Assembly (NCBI RefSeq): GCF_003425985.1
Contig: NZ_CP022985.1
Location: forward strand, 4,076,001 to 4,140,000
Length of the DNA: 64,000 nucleotides
Direction: 5' to 3'
Source: Mariniflexile sp. TRM1-10
Lineage (GTDB): Bacteria > Bacteroidota > Bacteroidia > Flavobacteriales > Flavobacteriaceae
A program made the position numbers and the translations under genes. Below, in pieces: positions 46,873 to 55,915 of the stretch. Each line of letters begins with the position of its first letter. The stretch's first letter is position 1. A model generated the notes under the pieces. That model was not told where the DNA came from. It was given only the letters and a program-made list of their open reading frames with translations, and did not search any database.

Positions 46873-47016
46873 ATGAAAACTAAAAAGTATTTAATCGCTA
46901 TGGCGATTTTCGGAGGAATGTTGTTTACTGTTTGTGCAGCAAATGCATTTAATCAAGATGGACAACACACAGCAAAAGTTGAAAAAAACGAAATCCAAAT
47001 TCCAGCAAAGGGATAA
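46873..47016 (+). CDS. Small exported peptide, 47 aa
   Basis: The frame begins MKTKKYLIAMAIFGGMLFTV, a clear signal-peptide-like N-terminus, and ends after IQIPAKG. Short proteins of this style are common in Flavobacteriaceae, next to a membrane protein gene. Its 3' part overlaps the next gene by 59 bases in another frame. It follows a TAnnTTTG box at 46836. Function unknown. Confidence 0.6.
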   Translation: MKTKKYLIAMAIFGGMLFTVCAANAFNQDGQHTAKVEKNEIQIPAKG

Positions 47017-47512
47017 TAATTCGTATGTCAAATCTTTAATTATAGGTAGTGTAATTGCTACATTTATAGCAATTACACCCTATTTATTTTATTTATATGA
47101 AAGTGTTCCAAACGAGCAAGTATGGAGCACTTTTTTATTTACTTACGATAGTAAAGGTTATGGTTCTGCTAATCTTGCTATGTGGGTTCTTACAAGTAAA
47201 GCTATTCCTGTTTTTTTATTATTGATATGGTTCTTTACATGTAGACACTGGTGGTATCACGTCTTATTAGTACCGATAGCCATGTATGTGTATCAAATAT
47301 TTGGTATTTTTAATGAAAACTTAACTTATATAGATGAATTTCAATTAATTTATATGGTTCCTGTTATGGCAATAATAATTCCGTCTATTTACTTGATTAG
47401 AGCTAGAATATTTAACAAGATTAACGATGTTAATAAATCTCTTGAGGAGTTAGAAGAAGAATTTAGAGTATCACCTAAAAACTTTTGGGAAAAAATTAAA
47501 CAGTATTTTTAA
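46958..47512 (+). CDS. Four-pass membrane protein, 184 aa
   Basis: I prefer ATG 46958 (MDNTQQKLKKTKS) because the earlier ATG at 46934 adds an atypical 8-residue stretch. Either start overlaps the small exported peptide gene. Hydrophobic segments lie at about 30-50, 75-90, 97-115 and 126-146. The C-terminal tail is acidic. No family is recognised. The two overlapping genes are probably expressed together. The 3' end overlaps the convergent receptor gene by 4 bp. Confidence 0.65.
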   Translation: MDNTQQKLKKTKSKFQQRDNNSYVKSLIIGSVIATFIAITPYLFYLYESVPNEQVWSTFLFTYDSKGYGSANLAMWVLTSKAIPVFLLLIWFFTCRHWWYHVLLVPIAMYVYQIFGIFNENLTYIDEFQLIYMVPVMAIIIPSIYLIRARIFNKINDVNKSLEELEEEFRVSPKNFWEKIKQYF

Positions 47513-49941
47513 TTGCTATTGGAATTTAATCGGTCGCGCTCATCTAAATCAATTTGTTTTTGGTTGTTTTTGAGATGGGAATTTCCAAATTTATAATTAA
47601 AACCCAAAGTAAATAATCGGTTTTCTAATCTGGAAATTAAATAAGCATCTTGATTTAAATATTTAGTTGTTGTATTAAAGTTTTGTGTATTAAACACATC
47701 AGTATAACCAATACTTATGGAGGCTTTATCTTTCCATAATGTTTTTCTTAAGCTTAAATCAAGCCCATGTCTGCTACTTACATTTATTGGACCATCCAAT
47801 AATGGCGATATGTACAAATAAGCGACATCCAAAGTGAAACTCTTGTCTTTTAACAAAGTGAAATAATTAACTACATTACCATACAAAGACCACTTGTCTA
47901 TTTTTGTTAATTGGTTACCGCTTTCTAATGCAAAAAACTGATTTTCATAATAAAAAACGGAAGCCAATACATATAAATTCCAACGATTAGCTAATTTTGT
48001 ATAGGTTGTAAAATCTAGTCCGTACGATATACTGTTGTCTATATTTGTATTGATGTATTTAATAACATTTTCATCATTATCTTGAAATATTATTTCCAAA
48101 GTGGGATCGTTTTCATACCTGTAATAAAGCTCAAAAGTATAATCTTTGTTAAACGTATAGCCTAAAGTAAAAATATCGTCTACTTGAGGCTTCAAATTGG
48201 GGTCTCCAGTTATATACGTTTTATCATTTAAAAAATATTTAAAAGGGTTTAATTTACTATATCGTGGGCGATAAATCCGTTTGTTGTAACTAAAATAAAC
48301 GTCATTATGTTCATTCAATCGATGCAGTAGATAAAACGATGGAAAAAGCTTTATATAATCTTTATGGTTTATGGTGTTGGTAGATAAAGAGTTTCCTGTA
48401 ATATCTGTGTATTCAATACGAACGCCCGATTTTAAACTCCAGTTTTGCCAATCTTTTGAGTAACTGCTGTACGCCGCATAATTAACTTCTTCATACAAAA
48501 ACGTATCGGAATTCTGCAAATCCACTACTTTTTCCCCATCTTCAAAAATATATTGGGTTAAAAGGCTTTCAGAATTTATATTGGAAATTTTAGCGCCTGC
48601 TTCAAATTGAGCTGAGCTATTGATAGGCAGTTCATAATCTAATTGTCCTGTATATAATTTTATTTTTTGGCTGGAAAATGTTTGAAAATTATTGTTTCTA
48701 AACGCCACAGGGTCATTTGGTAAAAAATATCCTGTTTTCACATCCTGAAAACTCGAAAAATCATAATTGGTGTGATGCGTACCAACTACTAGTTTTTCTC
48801 CTTCTTTTTTGAATTTATGAACATAATCTAACGTAAATGCCATGTTAATAGTTTCATCAACCAATCTGTTTATAGTGTTAAAAGTGGAGTCTAAAACATG
48901 GTTTGCATTATAAACTTCTGTCAAAGAATTAACAAATGTCTTTGTGTGTTCTCTTGGAGCTAGTAACATAGTTGTTGAAAACCCTAAGCTATTGTTATCA
49001 TTAAGTTCATAATCAATAGTAGCATTTATATTGTGATTGGATGTTTCCCGTGTTCTTTTAAAATCGGTTTCCCAGCTGGACGTTGTTTGGTTGTTTTCTA
49101 TAAAGTTAATAAACTCGCTGTTATGTCTATAATCCTTTCGTGGGCTATTATTGTAACCTATATAAGTATTTAGTTTTTTTGTTTTAAAAAAATGACTGGT
49201 GCCAAAGGCGTATTTAGGATATTCACTACCCTGTTTGTAATTCCCAAAAACACTCCCGTTATAGCCTGCTATAATATTTTTACTGGTTATTATATTCAGT
49301 ACCGCACCTCCTTCTGCCTCATATTTTGCAGGTGGGTTTGTAATGACTTCAATGGACTTTATATTATTGGCCGATGTGCCTTCTAAAAGTTGTTGGATTT
49401 CATTGGCTGATAAATGCACTTTTCTGTCATTTATATAAATTGTTGGAGTTGAATGTTTTATAGTAATGGCTCCATCATGTACCAATACGCCTGGGGTGTG
49501 TTTTAAAACATCCAATACGTTATTGTTGGAAAGTGTTGAGTTTTCGACGTTAAAAACCAAACGATCTACCATACGTTTAACAGTTGGTCTTTTGGCAACC
49601 ACCGTAACACCATCCAACGTTTGGATTTTTTCCTTAAGAATGATGACGCCCAAATCCAAGGTTTTATCGACATTGAACGTGCTTTTACTTTCTTCAAAAC
49701 CTAAATAACTTATTGTTATAGTGCAATGATTAGGTTTTAAATTTTTAAATTGAAAAACACCCTCTTCATTGGTTGTTGTGCCATCAATAAAAGTAGTAGT
49801 ATCTTCACTATATAAAACAACATTTGCAAACGGAACAGGTAAATTGCTTTGATCTACAACACGACCTGTTAAAATAATATCTTGTGTAAAGACTAATAAG
49901 GGCGATAGATATAGGAAACAGGTGAATAAATTTTTGAACAT
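47509..49941 (-). CDS. TonB-dependent-receptor-like outer membrane barrel
   Basis: An 810-residue exported protein. After a signal peptide (about 1-19) comes a carboxypeptidase-like regulatory domain (LTGRVVDQSNLPVPFANVVL, residues 24-110). A plug follows (about 120-225, VLDVLKHTPGVLVHDG, IKSIEVITNPPAKYEAEGGAVLNIIT), then an outer membrane beta-barrel of the OMP_b-brl_3 kind to the end. No SusD partner is adjacent, so it is more likely a peptide, iron or signalling receptor than a glycan importer. It points away from the T9SS gene pair and interrupts the porX-tsaE-ald order. Confidence 0.85.
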   Translation of the reverse strand: MFKNLFTCFLYLSPLLVFTQDIILTGRVVDQSNLPVPFANVVLYSEDTTTFIDGTTTNEEGVFQFKNLKPNHCTITISYLGFEESKSTFNVDKTLDLGVIILKEKIQTLDGVTVVAKRPTVKRMVDRLVFNVENSTLSNNNVLDVLKHTPGVLVHDGAITIKHSTPTIYINDRKVHLSANEIQQLLEGTSANNIKSIEVITNPPAKYEAEGGAVLNIITSKNIIAGYNGSVFGNYKQGSEYPKYAFGTSHFFKTKKLNTYIGYNNSPRKDYRHNSEFINFIENNQTTSSWETDFKRTRETSNHNINATIDYELNDNNSLGFSTTMLLAPREHTKTFVNSLTEVYNANHVLDSTFNTINRLVDETINMAFTLDYVHKFKKEGEKLVVGTHHTNYDFSSFQDVKTGYFLPNDPVAFRNNNFQTFSSQKIKLYTGQLDYELPINSSAQFEAGAKISNINSESLLTQYIFEDGEKVVDLQNSDTFLYEEVNYAAYSSYSKDWQNWSLKSGVRIEYTDITGNSLSTNTINHKDYIKLFPSFYLLHRLNEHNDVYFSYNKRIYRPRYSKLNPFKYFLNDKTYITGDPNLKPQVDDIFTLGYTFNKDYTFELYYRYENDPTLEIIFQDNDENVIKYINTNIDNSISYGLDFTTYTKLANRWNLYVLASVFYYENQFFALESGNQLTKIDKWSLYGNVVNYFTLLKDKSFTLDVAYLYISPLLDGPINVSSRHGLDLSLRKTLWKDKASISIGYTDVFNTQNFNTTTKYLNQDAYLISRLENRLFTLGFNYKFGNSHLKNNQKQIDLDERDRLNSNSN

Positions 49942-50533
49942 AAACTTGTATCTGTTTGCAAAAGTATAAATTTATACTAATTATCTATCAACTACATGGG
50001 TTTTTAAGCTTTTTAGTTAAGTACACAACAAAAATTAAAACGTAATAAGATTAATAATGAATAATGAATAATTAATGTCAGTCTGAGCGCAGTCGAAGAC
50101 CTTTCAATGATGAATAAACGATATAAAAAGAAAATAGAGTAAAGAAAATAGAATATAGACCGTTGTACGTTGTAAAAATAGCTTCGACAAGCTTGACAAA
50201 AAGGTTTGTTATTAGCCAGTAGTCATTAGTCAAGAACCAAATAAACAATGAAATGGTTCAACGAATAAACAATATAGAATAGTCATTATTCAATAACAAA
50301 TAGTCACTAGTTAGTGGTCAACAACCAATTATACGGTTCAACGATTAAACAAATAAACAATAGTCATTATTCAATAATAAATAGTCAATAGTTAGTGCTT
50401 TTTCGTTTAAACACACTAATGTAATTAAATACATAAATTAAGTATCGTATAAAGTCTAAAATAATTATTTTTGGATTGTGTCAATGCAATAAAAAATTTA
50501 TTTGTAATTTGATTATTTTTAAAATAAATAACC
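49942..50533. repeat. Repeat-filled gap before ald
   Basis: No gene. Dispersed GTCGAAG-type repeats lie at 50076-50102 (GTCAGTCTGAGCGCAGTCG) and 50181-50199 (GCTTCGACAAGCTTGACA). Much of 50100-50400 is degenerate filler in words such as AATAGTCATTATTCAATAA and AAAGAAAATAGAG, the reverse complement of those at 3.0-3.4 kb. Confidence 0.6.
50466..50473 (+). promoter_or_regulatory. Candidate -7 box TATTTTTG for ald
   Basis: Fits TAnnTTTG, 61 bp before the ald start codon. No clear -33 element is seen. Confidence 0.25.
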
Positions 50534-51733
50534 ATGGCAAAACAATTGTCTCCTTTTACGAAACAACAACTCTTACCACAAGAAGAAACCCTTGAAATAT
50601 TTAAACGTAAGGGAGAATTATTTATAGGAATTCCTAAAGAAACGGCTTTTCAGGAAAAACGTGTTTGTTTAACCCCCGATGCCGTTTATGCCATTGTTAG
50701 TAATGGGCATAGGGTGTTATTGGAATCTGGTGCTGGTGATGGGGCCAACTTTAGCGATAAGGACTATAGCGAGGCTGGTGCCGAAATCACCAACGACACC
50801 GCAAAGGTTTATGCTTGCCCCATGATACTTAAAGTAGAACCACCAAGTCTAGAGCAAATAAAACTTATCAATCCGCAGACCATTTTAATTTCTGCACTCC
50901 AGATTAAAACCCAAACAAAAAGTTACTTTGAAGCCCTAGCTTCCAAACGGATTACAGCATTGGCGTTTGAATTTATTAGGGATTCAGATGGCACCTATCC
51001 TGCAGTAAAATCCTTAAGTGAAATTGCAGGTACGGCATCGGTACTCATTGCCGCTGAATTATTATCAGACACCAAAGGAGGCAATGGCTTAATGTTTGGG
51101 AACATTAGCGGTGTACCGCCATTAGAAGTGGTTATTTTAGGCGCAGGAACCGTCGGTGAGTTTGCATCAAGAAGCGCTATTGGTTTGGGCGCCAATATAA
51201 AAATATTCGATAATTCCATTACCAAATTAAGACGGATCCAAACCCATCTGGGACGACCGCTTTTCACTTCCACCATGCAACCAAAAAATTTAAATAAAGC
51301 TTTAAAACGCTGTGATGTGGTTATCGGTGCCGTAAGAGGAAATAACAGATCACCTATTGTCGTTTCTGAGGCTATGGTACAATCCATGAAAAAAGGAGCT
51401 ATTATCATCGATGTGAGTATTGACACCGGAGGCTGTTTTGAAACCAGTGAGGTCACAACCCACAAACAGCCCACCTTCATAAAACATGGTGTGGTACATT
51501 ATTGTGTGCCAAATATTCCTGCCAGATATTCTCGTACAGCCTCAGTATCAATCAGTAATATTTTTACGCCTTACTTATTAAAAATTGCTGAAGATGGTGG
51601 TTTGGAAAATTCCCTTCGATTTGATAGAGGTTTAAAAAATGGGTTGTACTTTTACCACGGAATTTTAACTAGTAAATCTGTTGGTGCATGGTTTGGTTTA
51701 AATTACAGCGATATTAATTTGATTATTTTTTAA
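50534..51733 (+). CDS. ald: Alanine dehydrogenase
   Basis: A 399-residue protein. IGIPKETAFQEKRVCLTPDAV starts the family domain, and VILGAGTVGEFASRSAIGLGANIKIFD is the NAD-binding Rossmann motif (about 202-228). CDVVIGAVRGNNRSPIVVS and VDVSIDTGGCFETSEVTTHKQPTF follow. It reversibly deaminates alanine to pyruvate and ammonia. Its place near porX-tsaE is conserved in the family. The next gene begins 198 bp later behind tandem leader units. Confidence 0.94.
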   Translation: MAKQLSPFTKQQLLPQEETLEIFKRKGELFIGIPKETAFQEKRVCLTPDAVYAIVSNGHRVLLESGAGDGANFSDKDYSEAGAEITNDTAKVYACPMILKVEPPSLEQIKLINPQTILISALQIKTQTKSYFEALASKRITALAFEFIRDSDGTYPAVKSLSEIAGTASVLIAAELLSDTKGGNGLMFGNISGVPPLEVVILGAGTVGEFASRSAIGLGANIKIFDNSITKLRRIQTHLGRPLFTSTMQPKNLNKALKRCDVVIGAVRGNNRSPIVVSEAMVQSMKKGAIIIDVSIDTGGCFETSEVTTHKQPTFIKHGVVHYCVPNIPARYSRTASVSISNIFTPYLLKIAEDGGLENSLRFDRGLKNGLYFYHGILTSKSVGAWFGLNYSDINLIIF

Positions 51734-51765
51734 ACAAGCCACCTCTATAACATTTCTATTATTTT

Positions 51766-51931
51766 AAATGAAACATCCATAGCTCTAGGGCATGATTATG
51801 GATGTACCATCTGACCATTAAAAAACAAGTAATATACACAGATGAAACATCCATACTAAAAATACATTTAGCACACGGATCATGATTATGGATGCACCAT
51901 CTGACCATTAAAAAACAAGTAAAGTATACAG
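51766..51931 (+). repeat. Two tandem ~90-bp leader units before the 51932 gene
   Basis: Unit 1 runs from ATGAAACATCCAT (51768) to ATACACA (51840). Unit 2 is 90 bp later (ATGAAACATCCAT at 51842). Each contains CATCCAT and ATGGATG arms and ends with CCATCTGACCATTAAAAA. The motif CAGATGAAA recurs at 51839, and the real start codon of the next gene (51932) lies in another copy of it. The units are related to those between leuA and leuB. Confidence 0.7.
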
Positions 51932-52306
51932 ATGAAATTAATTCAGCGTATTGGTTATTATCTGGGAGGTTTTTCCCTAGGATTAATCATATTAGCATTC
52001 TTTTTAAACGGTAAAAAAACATCGTGTAGCTACGGACCCGATGCACGCGTATTAAAAAATATTCGATTAAAAAAAATTGAATATTTAGATAACACGCAAT
52101 CTCAATTGCACAACAATAATTTAGATTCCGTTGCGGTGAATTATGTGCTAAGAAAAGGAAACATTAACTTTTCCGAAAGCAATGCTAGACAAGAACCCTG
52201 TGGCGTTTATACGGTGGAAGGCGATTACAATGAAAAGGAACTAATATTAACCGTTGAAAACTGCGATAGCATTGCCACTATAACAAATCTTAGAATAGCC
52301 AATTAA
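51932..52306 (+). CDS. Small membrane-anchored protein, possibly DUF4258
   Basis: A 124-residue protein with one N-terminal helix (IGYYLGGFSLGLIILAFFL, about 6-24) and a periplasmic part with CSYGPDARVLKNIRLKKIEY, EPCGVYTVEG and NCDSIATITNL. The pattern fits my memory of DUF4258 proteins found after ald in Flavobacteriaceae, but I cannot confirm it. The start codon is in the last copy of the leader motif CAGATGAAA. Its stop overlaps the start of the sugar transferase gene by one base (ATGA-type overlap), so they are coupled. Confidence 0.65.
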   Translation: MKLIQRIGYYLGGFSLGLIILAFFLNGKKTSCSYGPDARVLKNIRLKKIEYLDNTQSQLHNNNLDSVAVNYVLRKGNINFSESNARQEPCGVYTVEGDYNEKELILTVENCDSIATITNLRIAN

Positions 52307-52902
52307 TGATAGCTAAACGTTTGTTTGATGTAATATGCGCTATTATTGGTTTAATAATACTGGCTCCTTTTTTATTACTCATTTCCATACTTATTAAATT
52401 AGATTCCAAAGGCCCTATTCTATTCATACAAGGGCGTGTTGGAAAAAACAATAGAGATTTTAATATTTATAAGTTTAGAACCATGCGTATCCAATCGGAA
52501 AGCAAAGGATTGCTGACTTTAGGAAACCACGATTCCAGAATCACCAAAGTAGGCTATGTGTTGCGCCGCTATAAAATTGACGAATTCCCACAGCTCATAA
52601 ATATTCTAAAAGGAGACATGAGCTTTGTAGGGCCCCGGCCAGAACTTCGCTATTATGTAAATTTTTATAGTGAAGACGATATGAAAATTTTTGAGGTGCG
52701 TCCAGGCATAACGGGACTAGCCTCATTAAAGTACAGAAACGAGGTAGAACTTTTAAAAGCTGCCGAAAATCCTGAAGAATTCTTTATAAAGACCATCATT
52801 CCAGATAAGTTAAAATTCAACAAAGAATATATTAAGAAGAGAAACTTCTTCTTCGATTTAAAGCTCATCTTCATAACCATTATCAAGGTGGTGACCAAAT
52901 AA
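52306..52902 (+). CDS. Sugar-1-phosphate transferase of the PglC/WcaJ type
   Basis: A 198-residue monotopic phosphoglycosyl transferase. MIAKRLFDVICAIIGLIILAPF is the re-entrant membrane helix. GPILFIQGRVGKNNRDFNIYKFRTM carries the acidic/basic active-site region, and EFPQLINILKGDMSFVGPRPE is the family signature. It moves a sugar phosphate from a nucleotide sugar to undecaprenyl phosphate and starts a surface polysaccharide or glycan. Partner glycan genes are not adjacent. Confidence 0.9.
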   Translation: MIAKRLFDVICAIIGLIILAPFLLLISILIKLDSKGPILFIQGRVGKNNRDFNIYKFRTMRIQSESKGLLTLGNHDSRITKVGYVLRRYKIDEFPQLINILKGDMSFVGPRPELRYYVNFYSEDDMKIFEVRPGITGLASLKYRNEVELLKAAENPEEFFIKTIIPDKLKFNKEYIKKRNFFFDLKLIFITIIKVVTK

Positions 52903-52919
52903 CGCTTTCGCGTGTTGGA

Positions 52920-52942
52920 TGTCATACTGAGCTTGTCGAAGC
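52920..52942. repeat. Dispersed GTCGAAG-type repeat
   Basis: TGTCATACTGAGCTTGTCG followed by AAGC. A member of the family listed at 3111. Confidence 0.6.
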
Positions 52943-52996
52943 ATTTTAAATTAGCCATCGCTTAACTTTATGATAAACCCTTTTTATTAAAAATGA

Positions 52997-53266
52997 TTAT
53001 ACTATTGATAGAATTTTTTTGCCTATCTTGATGATAGCGCCACCCACTTTCTCAATATTTTCAATAAGCTTTATCTTTTTTTCTTTATCATCAATATCAA
53101 GGTTGATTATTTTTAATAATTCTTCGAGTTCAACTCTATCAGCTTTTTTAGGAAATAAAGTTTGTACCTCTTCAGATGTCAATATGGTTAAACTTGATAT
53201 CTCATCTGCAAACGCTTTTTTGGTTTTGTCACTTGCAAGTTTACCTACATTCGATTTTTTAGCCAT
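52997..53266 (-). CDS. Hypothetical protein, 89 aa
   Basis: A lysine- and leucine-rich helical protein of 89 residues without signal peptide. The C-terminus GGAIIKIGKKILSIV is amphipathic. No family is recognised. It lies just upstream of the small third copy of the miniature element. It may be a real gene, since codon use is ordinary, but support is limited. Confidence 0.5.
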   Translation of the reverse strand: MAKKSNVGKLASDKTKKAFADEISSLTILTSEEVQTLFPKKADRVELEELLKIINLDIDDKEKKIKLIENIEKVGGAIIKIGKKILSIV

Positions 53267-53289
53267 TTTATAAAAGTTATATTTGTTAA

Positions 53290-53342
53290 GAGACTGTTTA
53301 AGTTTTATCCTTTGGCGCTTTTATGTGCCTTTAAACAGTCTC
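53290..53342. mobile_element. IS5/IS1031-like miniature element, copy 3, 53 bp
   Basis: Starts GAGACTGTTTAAG, ends TTAAACAGTCTC, flanked by TAA on both sides (53287-53289 and 53343-53345). It keeps about 40 bp of the left-hand sequence of the larger copies (TTTTATCCTTTGG and TTTATGTGCC) and then jumps to the terminal repeat. Confidence 0.8.
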
Positions 53343-53350
53343 TAAGAATA

Positions 53351-53914
53351 TCAATTAAAGTTTTCTAATTTGTTTTTCAATTTGCTCTTAGCATTCTCAA
53401 GTGCATCATCAATGGCATCCAATGACAAACCAGGCTTTATTGAACTTAGCATGGTATCTATTGTTTTACGTTGGGAATCATTTAATTTCTTGAGGCTATC
53501 AATCCAATTCCCCGTGGTTCTATGTAAGTCAATGGCATTTTTGTATTCTAAGATGATTGATGTTTTTAAATCAAATCTGATTTTTTCAATGGGCAAAATC
53601 TGCTCTTGGTATTCCGCTACTAAATCATTGTACAACTTAGGGAAATCATTTTCCTGGTTATAATCCCTACCATTTAATTCTTTAAAAGACGCCATCCAAT
53701 TCGTACGATACACAAGACCATACTCATTAAAAAAGAAAGATTCAAACACTAAAATTTTCTGATCTACATACGCATCTACCATAGCTAAATGTGAAACTTT
53801 AAGTGATTCTATTATTTCTAATTCCTTTAAATGAACCTTTGTGATTTCTGGTGGTATTGAAACACAACTGGAAGTTACTGCAAGAATAAAAAGGCTAAAA
53901 ATTATTTTCTTCAT
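53351..53914 (-). CDS. Putative lipoprotein, 187 aa
   Basis: MKKIIFSLFILAVTSSCVSIPPE is a lipoprotein signal, with C17 as the lipidated cysteine. The rest is helical and charged (for example VDAYVDQKILVFESFFFNEYG and SLDAIDDALENAKSKLKNKLENF), without a recognised domain. The miniature element copy 3 ends 8 bp from its stop codon. It lies downstream of the patatin gene on the same strand and may belong with it. Confidence 0.65.
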   Translation of the reverse strand: MKKIIFSLFILAVTSSCVSIPPEITKVHLKELEIIESLKVSHLAMVDAYVDQKILVFESFFFNEYGLVYRTNWMASFKELNGRDYNQENDFPKLYNDLVAEYQEQILPIEKIRFDLKTSIILEYKNAIDLHRTTGNWIDSLKKLNDSQRKTIDTMLSSIKPGLSLDAIDDALENAKSKLKNKLENFN

Positions 53915-54130
53915 GAAGTTTGAATTAAATTAACATGCGTTCGATAAGCTCCACTATTAATTAATGGAGGTTGTTAAAATCAATATTTAATAGGTTTCGA
54001 CTGCGCTCAACCTGACATCAGTTGTTAGTAAATATAAAAATAAAGTGTGATTTTTCCTAAAAAATAAACAAAATATCTACACTCGCCAATAGCCATTAGT
54101 CAATAATCATTAAACAATAGTCAATAGTCC
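53915..54130. repeat. Gap with one dispersed repeat
   Basis: Only a GTCGAAG-family repeat at 53993-54018 (TTTCGACTGCGCTCAACC) and AATAGCCATTAGTCAATAATC filler near 54090-54130. Nothing else. Confidence 0.55.
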
Positions 54131-55915
54131 TCACATCCCGCGTTTTGCAAAATCTTTTTCAATAGTTGTCATGGCCCACTTGGTTATTTTTTTTGAAAGC
54201 TTACTAATAACAAGACCTTTGACTAAACCCCACAACCAACCTGATAATTTATCATTCAATTCAGCCTTTAAAATGGCTTTCACGCGATTTCTTATTGGTT
54301 TCTCTAATCTCCCGAAGGCTTTTTTATCTAATTTAGGAAAATCTGGAACCTCGTAACTTGAAGGATTTGCATCATCATTAGGATCCAATTTAGTCACATC
54401 AGGGATAATGGGCATGAATATTTTTTTTGTACCGTCCTCTTGTTTAACTATTTTTCTAAACTTTTTAACCGCCTCTTTACTCACATTATAAAATAGATTG
54501 TTTGGATCCTCTTTATCATATTCCATGAATAGAATACCTCTCAAAAAATTCTTTGCGTTTTTACGTCCGAGAAAAAAATCATGCTTCCTGAACTCTATAT
54601 CTATAAAACCACCAAAACCGCCAATCCCACCGGTAGCCAAAGGTGGATGATCGACCTCTTCAAGCTTCCCTAATTTTAATTTTCTAGGAAATGCCATAAG
54701 CTTAAATAATCCTATCCCATAGGTGTCATGATGCTTGTTACGAGCTTGGTTAAGAATCGTCGGGATTAAACCACCAATAACATCCATGATCGTGTTTTTT
54801 TGGTAGTTAGGGGTATCATACAAGATCTCATTTTCGAAGTTTGGAAAAGGATCGATTAAGAGCGTGCCGTATTTTGGATTGACAGGATCTTCAGTACCAT
54901 GATTTGCCACCAGACATCTTAAAACTTCATCAAAAGGTTCGTTATTAATGACACCACCATCTACAGCCGTAAACTGAAAATTTCTTTCCGTACCCAACTT
55001 CAATTCAATATCCATTTGAGCGTTAAAAGCCTTCCGTTCTTTTAAACTATTACGAACGTATGCCGTAGGAAATCCCACATCAAAGTAACGCGGTGCGAGT
55101 CCTACAGGAAAAGCGCCAGTCGCTTTTGTGACTTTGATTAAAAAATCGCGATTTGATTTTAATGCTTTACCAGAGGCATTCACCGGGTTTTTGGTAAATG
55201 GACGAAATGGTAAAAACTTGTTTTTATCTGCTATCTCATCATATTTTAATTTGAAATGCGCCACAATATCGTGATTGCTGATATGATGCCCAGGCGTTGA
55301 ATCCAGGAACTTTGATTTTATTTTGCTGAAGTTCACTTTATAATCCAAAGGACGCAAGCTTGTAACCGTCAGTAACACCCTAAGGTCTTTGGATATGTAA
55401 TTGGGAAGATTATTAACAGAAGCATCTTCGGGAAGCAACTCAAAAACCTGTTCGGCAATCCTGTCGATTGGTTTTGAATTCAATAATGACGGTGCCGATT
55501 TGTTATCATGGAGGTCGTCATTGGAAAGCATCTTTTCAAAGGTCGTTTTTCCTGTTCCTCTACCATCATACAGGCTGTCATCATCATCAAGAAACACCCA
55601 ACTGTCATAAAGAATATTACCGGTTTTGGTGTTTGAAACGGCTCTTACGGGTTTAATTTTCCCTGAACAAAGTGCCAACGTTGTAATCATACTCACCATT
55701 CCTCCTGCCGAAGCACCTCCTATGGCATCAATAATAACATCGTGATTGGGAATGGGGCTCTTCGGATTCGTTTCATTTTGCTTTTTAGCATCTTCCCATG
55801 CAGATAGTGCCTCTAGTATATAGTCCATAAACCCGGCAGTATAAGCGCCGGCAGAAACAGCACCAGCCATGGTTAGACCTAAATGAAATGTGTTGGATTT
55901 TGACTTTTTACTCAT
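54131..55915 (-). CDS. Patatin-like phospholipase, 594 aa
   Basis: The N-terminus has the glycine-rich GLTMAGAVSAGAYTAG (13-28), an oxyanion-hole motif. GGASAGG at 66-72 is the GxSxG motif with nucleophile S69, and FTAVDGGVINNEPFDE near residue 310 has the catalytic aspartate (DGG). It would hydrolyse phospholipid acyl chains with a Ser-Asp dyad. The C-terminal 250 residues are not recognised. There is no signal peptide, so it is likely cytosolic. Patatins also serve in phage defence (CapV-type), but no nucleotide-cyclase partner is present. It is separated from the lipoprotein gene by 216 bp. Confidence 0.85.
   Translation of the reverse strand: MSKKSKSNTFHLGLTMAGAVSAGAYTAGFMDYILEALSAWEDAKKQNETNPKSPIPNHDVIIDAIGGASAGGMVSMITTLALCSGKIKPVRAVSNTKTGNILYDSWVFLDDDDSLYDGRGTGKTTFEKMLSNDDLHDNKSAPSLLNSKPIDRIAEQVFELLPEDASVNNLPNYISKDLRVLLTVTSLRPLDYKVNFSKIKSKFLDSTPGHHISNHDIVAHFKLKYDEIADKNKFLPFRPFTKNPVNASGKALKSNRDFLIKVTKATGAFPVGLAPRYFDVGFPTAYVRNSLKERKAFNAQMDIELKLGTERNFQFTAVDGGVINNEPFDEVLRCLVANHGTEDPVNPKYGTLLIDPFPNFENEILYDTPNYQKNTIMDVIGGLIPTILNQARNKHHDTYGIGLFKLMAFPRKLKLGKLEEVDHPPLATGGIGGFGGFIDIEFRKHDFFLGRKNAKNFLRGILFMEYDKEDPNNLFYNVSKEAVKKFRKIVKQEDGTKKIFMPIIPDVTKLDPNDDANPSSYEVPDFPKLDKKAFGRLEKPIRNRVKAILKAELNDKLSGWLWGLVKGLVISKLSKKITKWAMTTIEKDFAKRGM

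Noticed and set aside
54131..55915. Patatin as a CBASS effector
   Set aside because: No cyclic-nucleotide synthase or accessory gene lies next to it, and its length and C-terminus differ from CapV.
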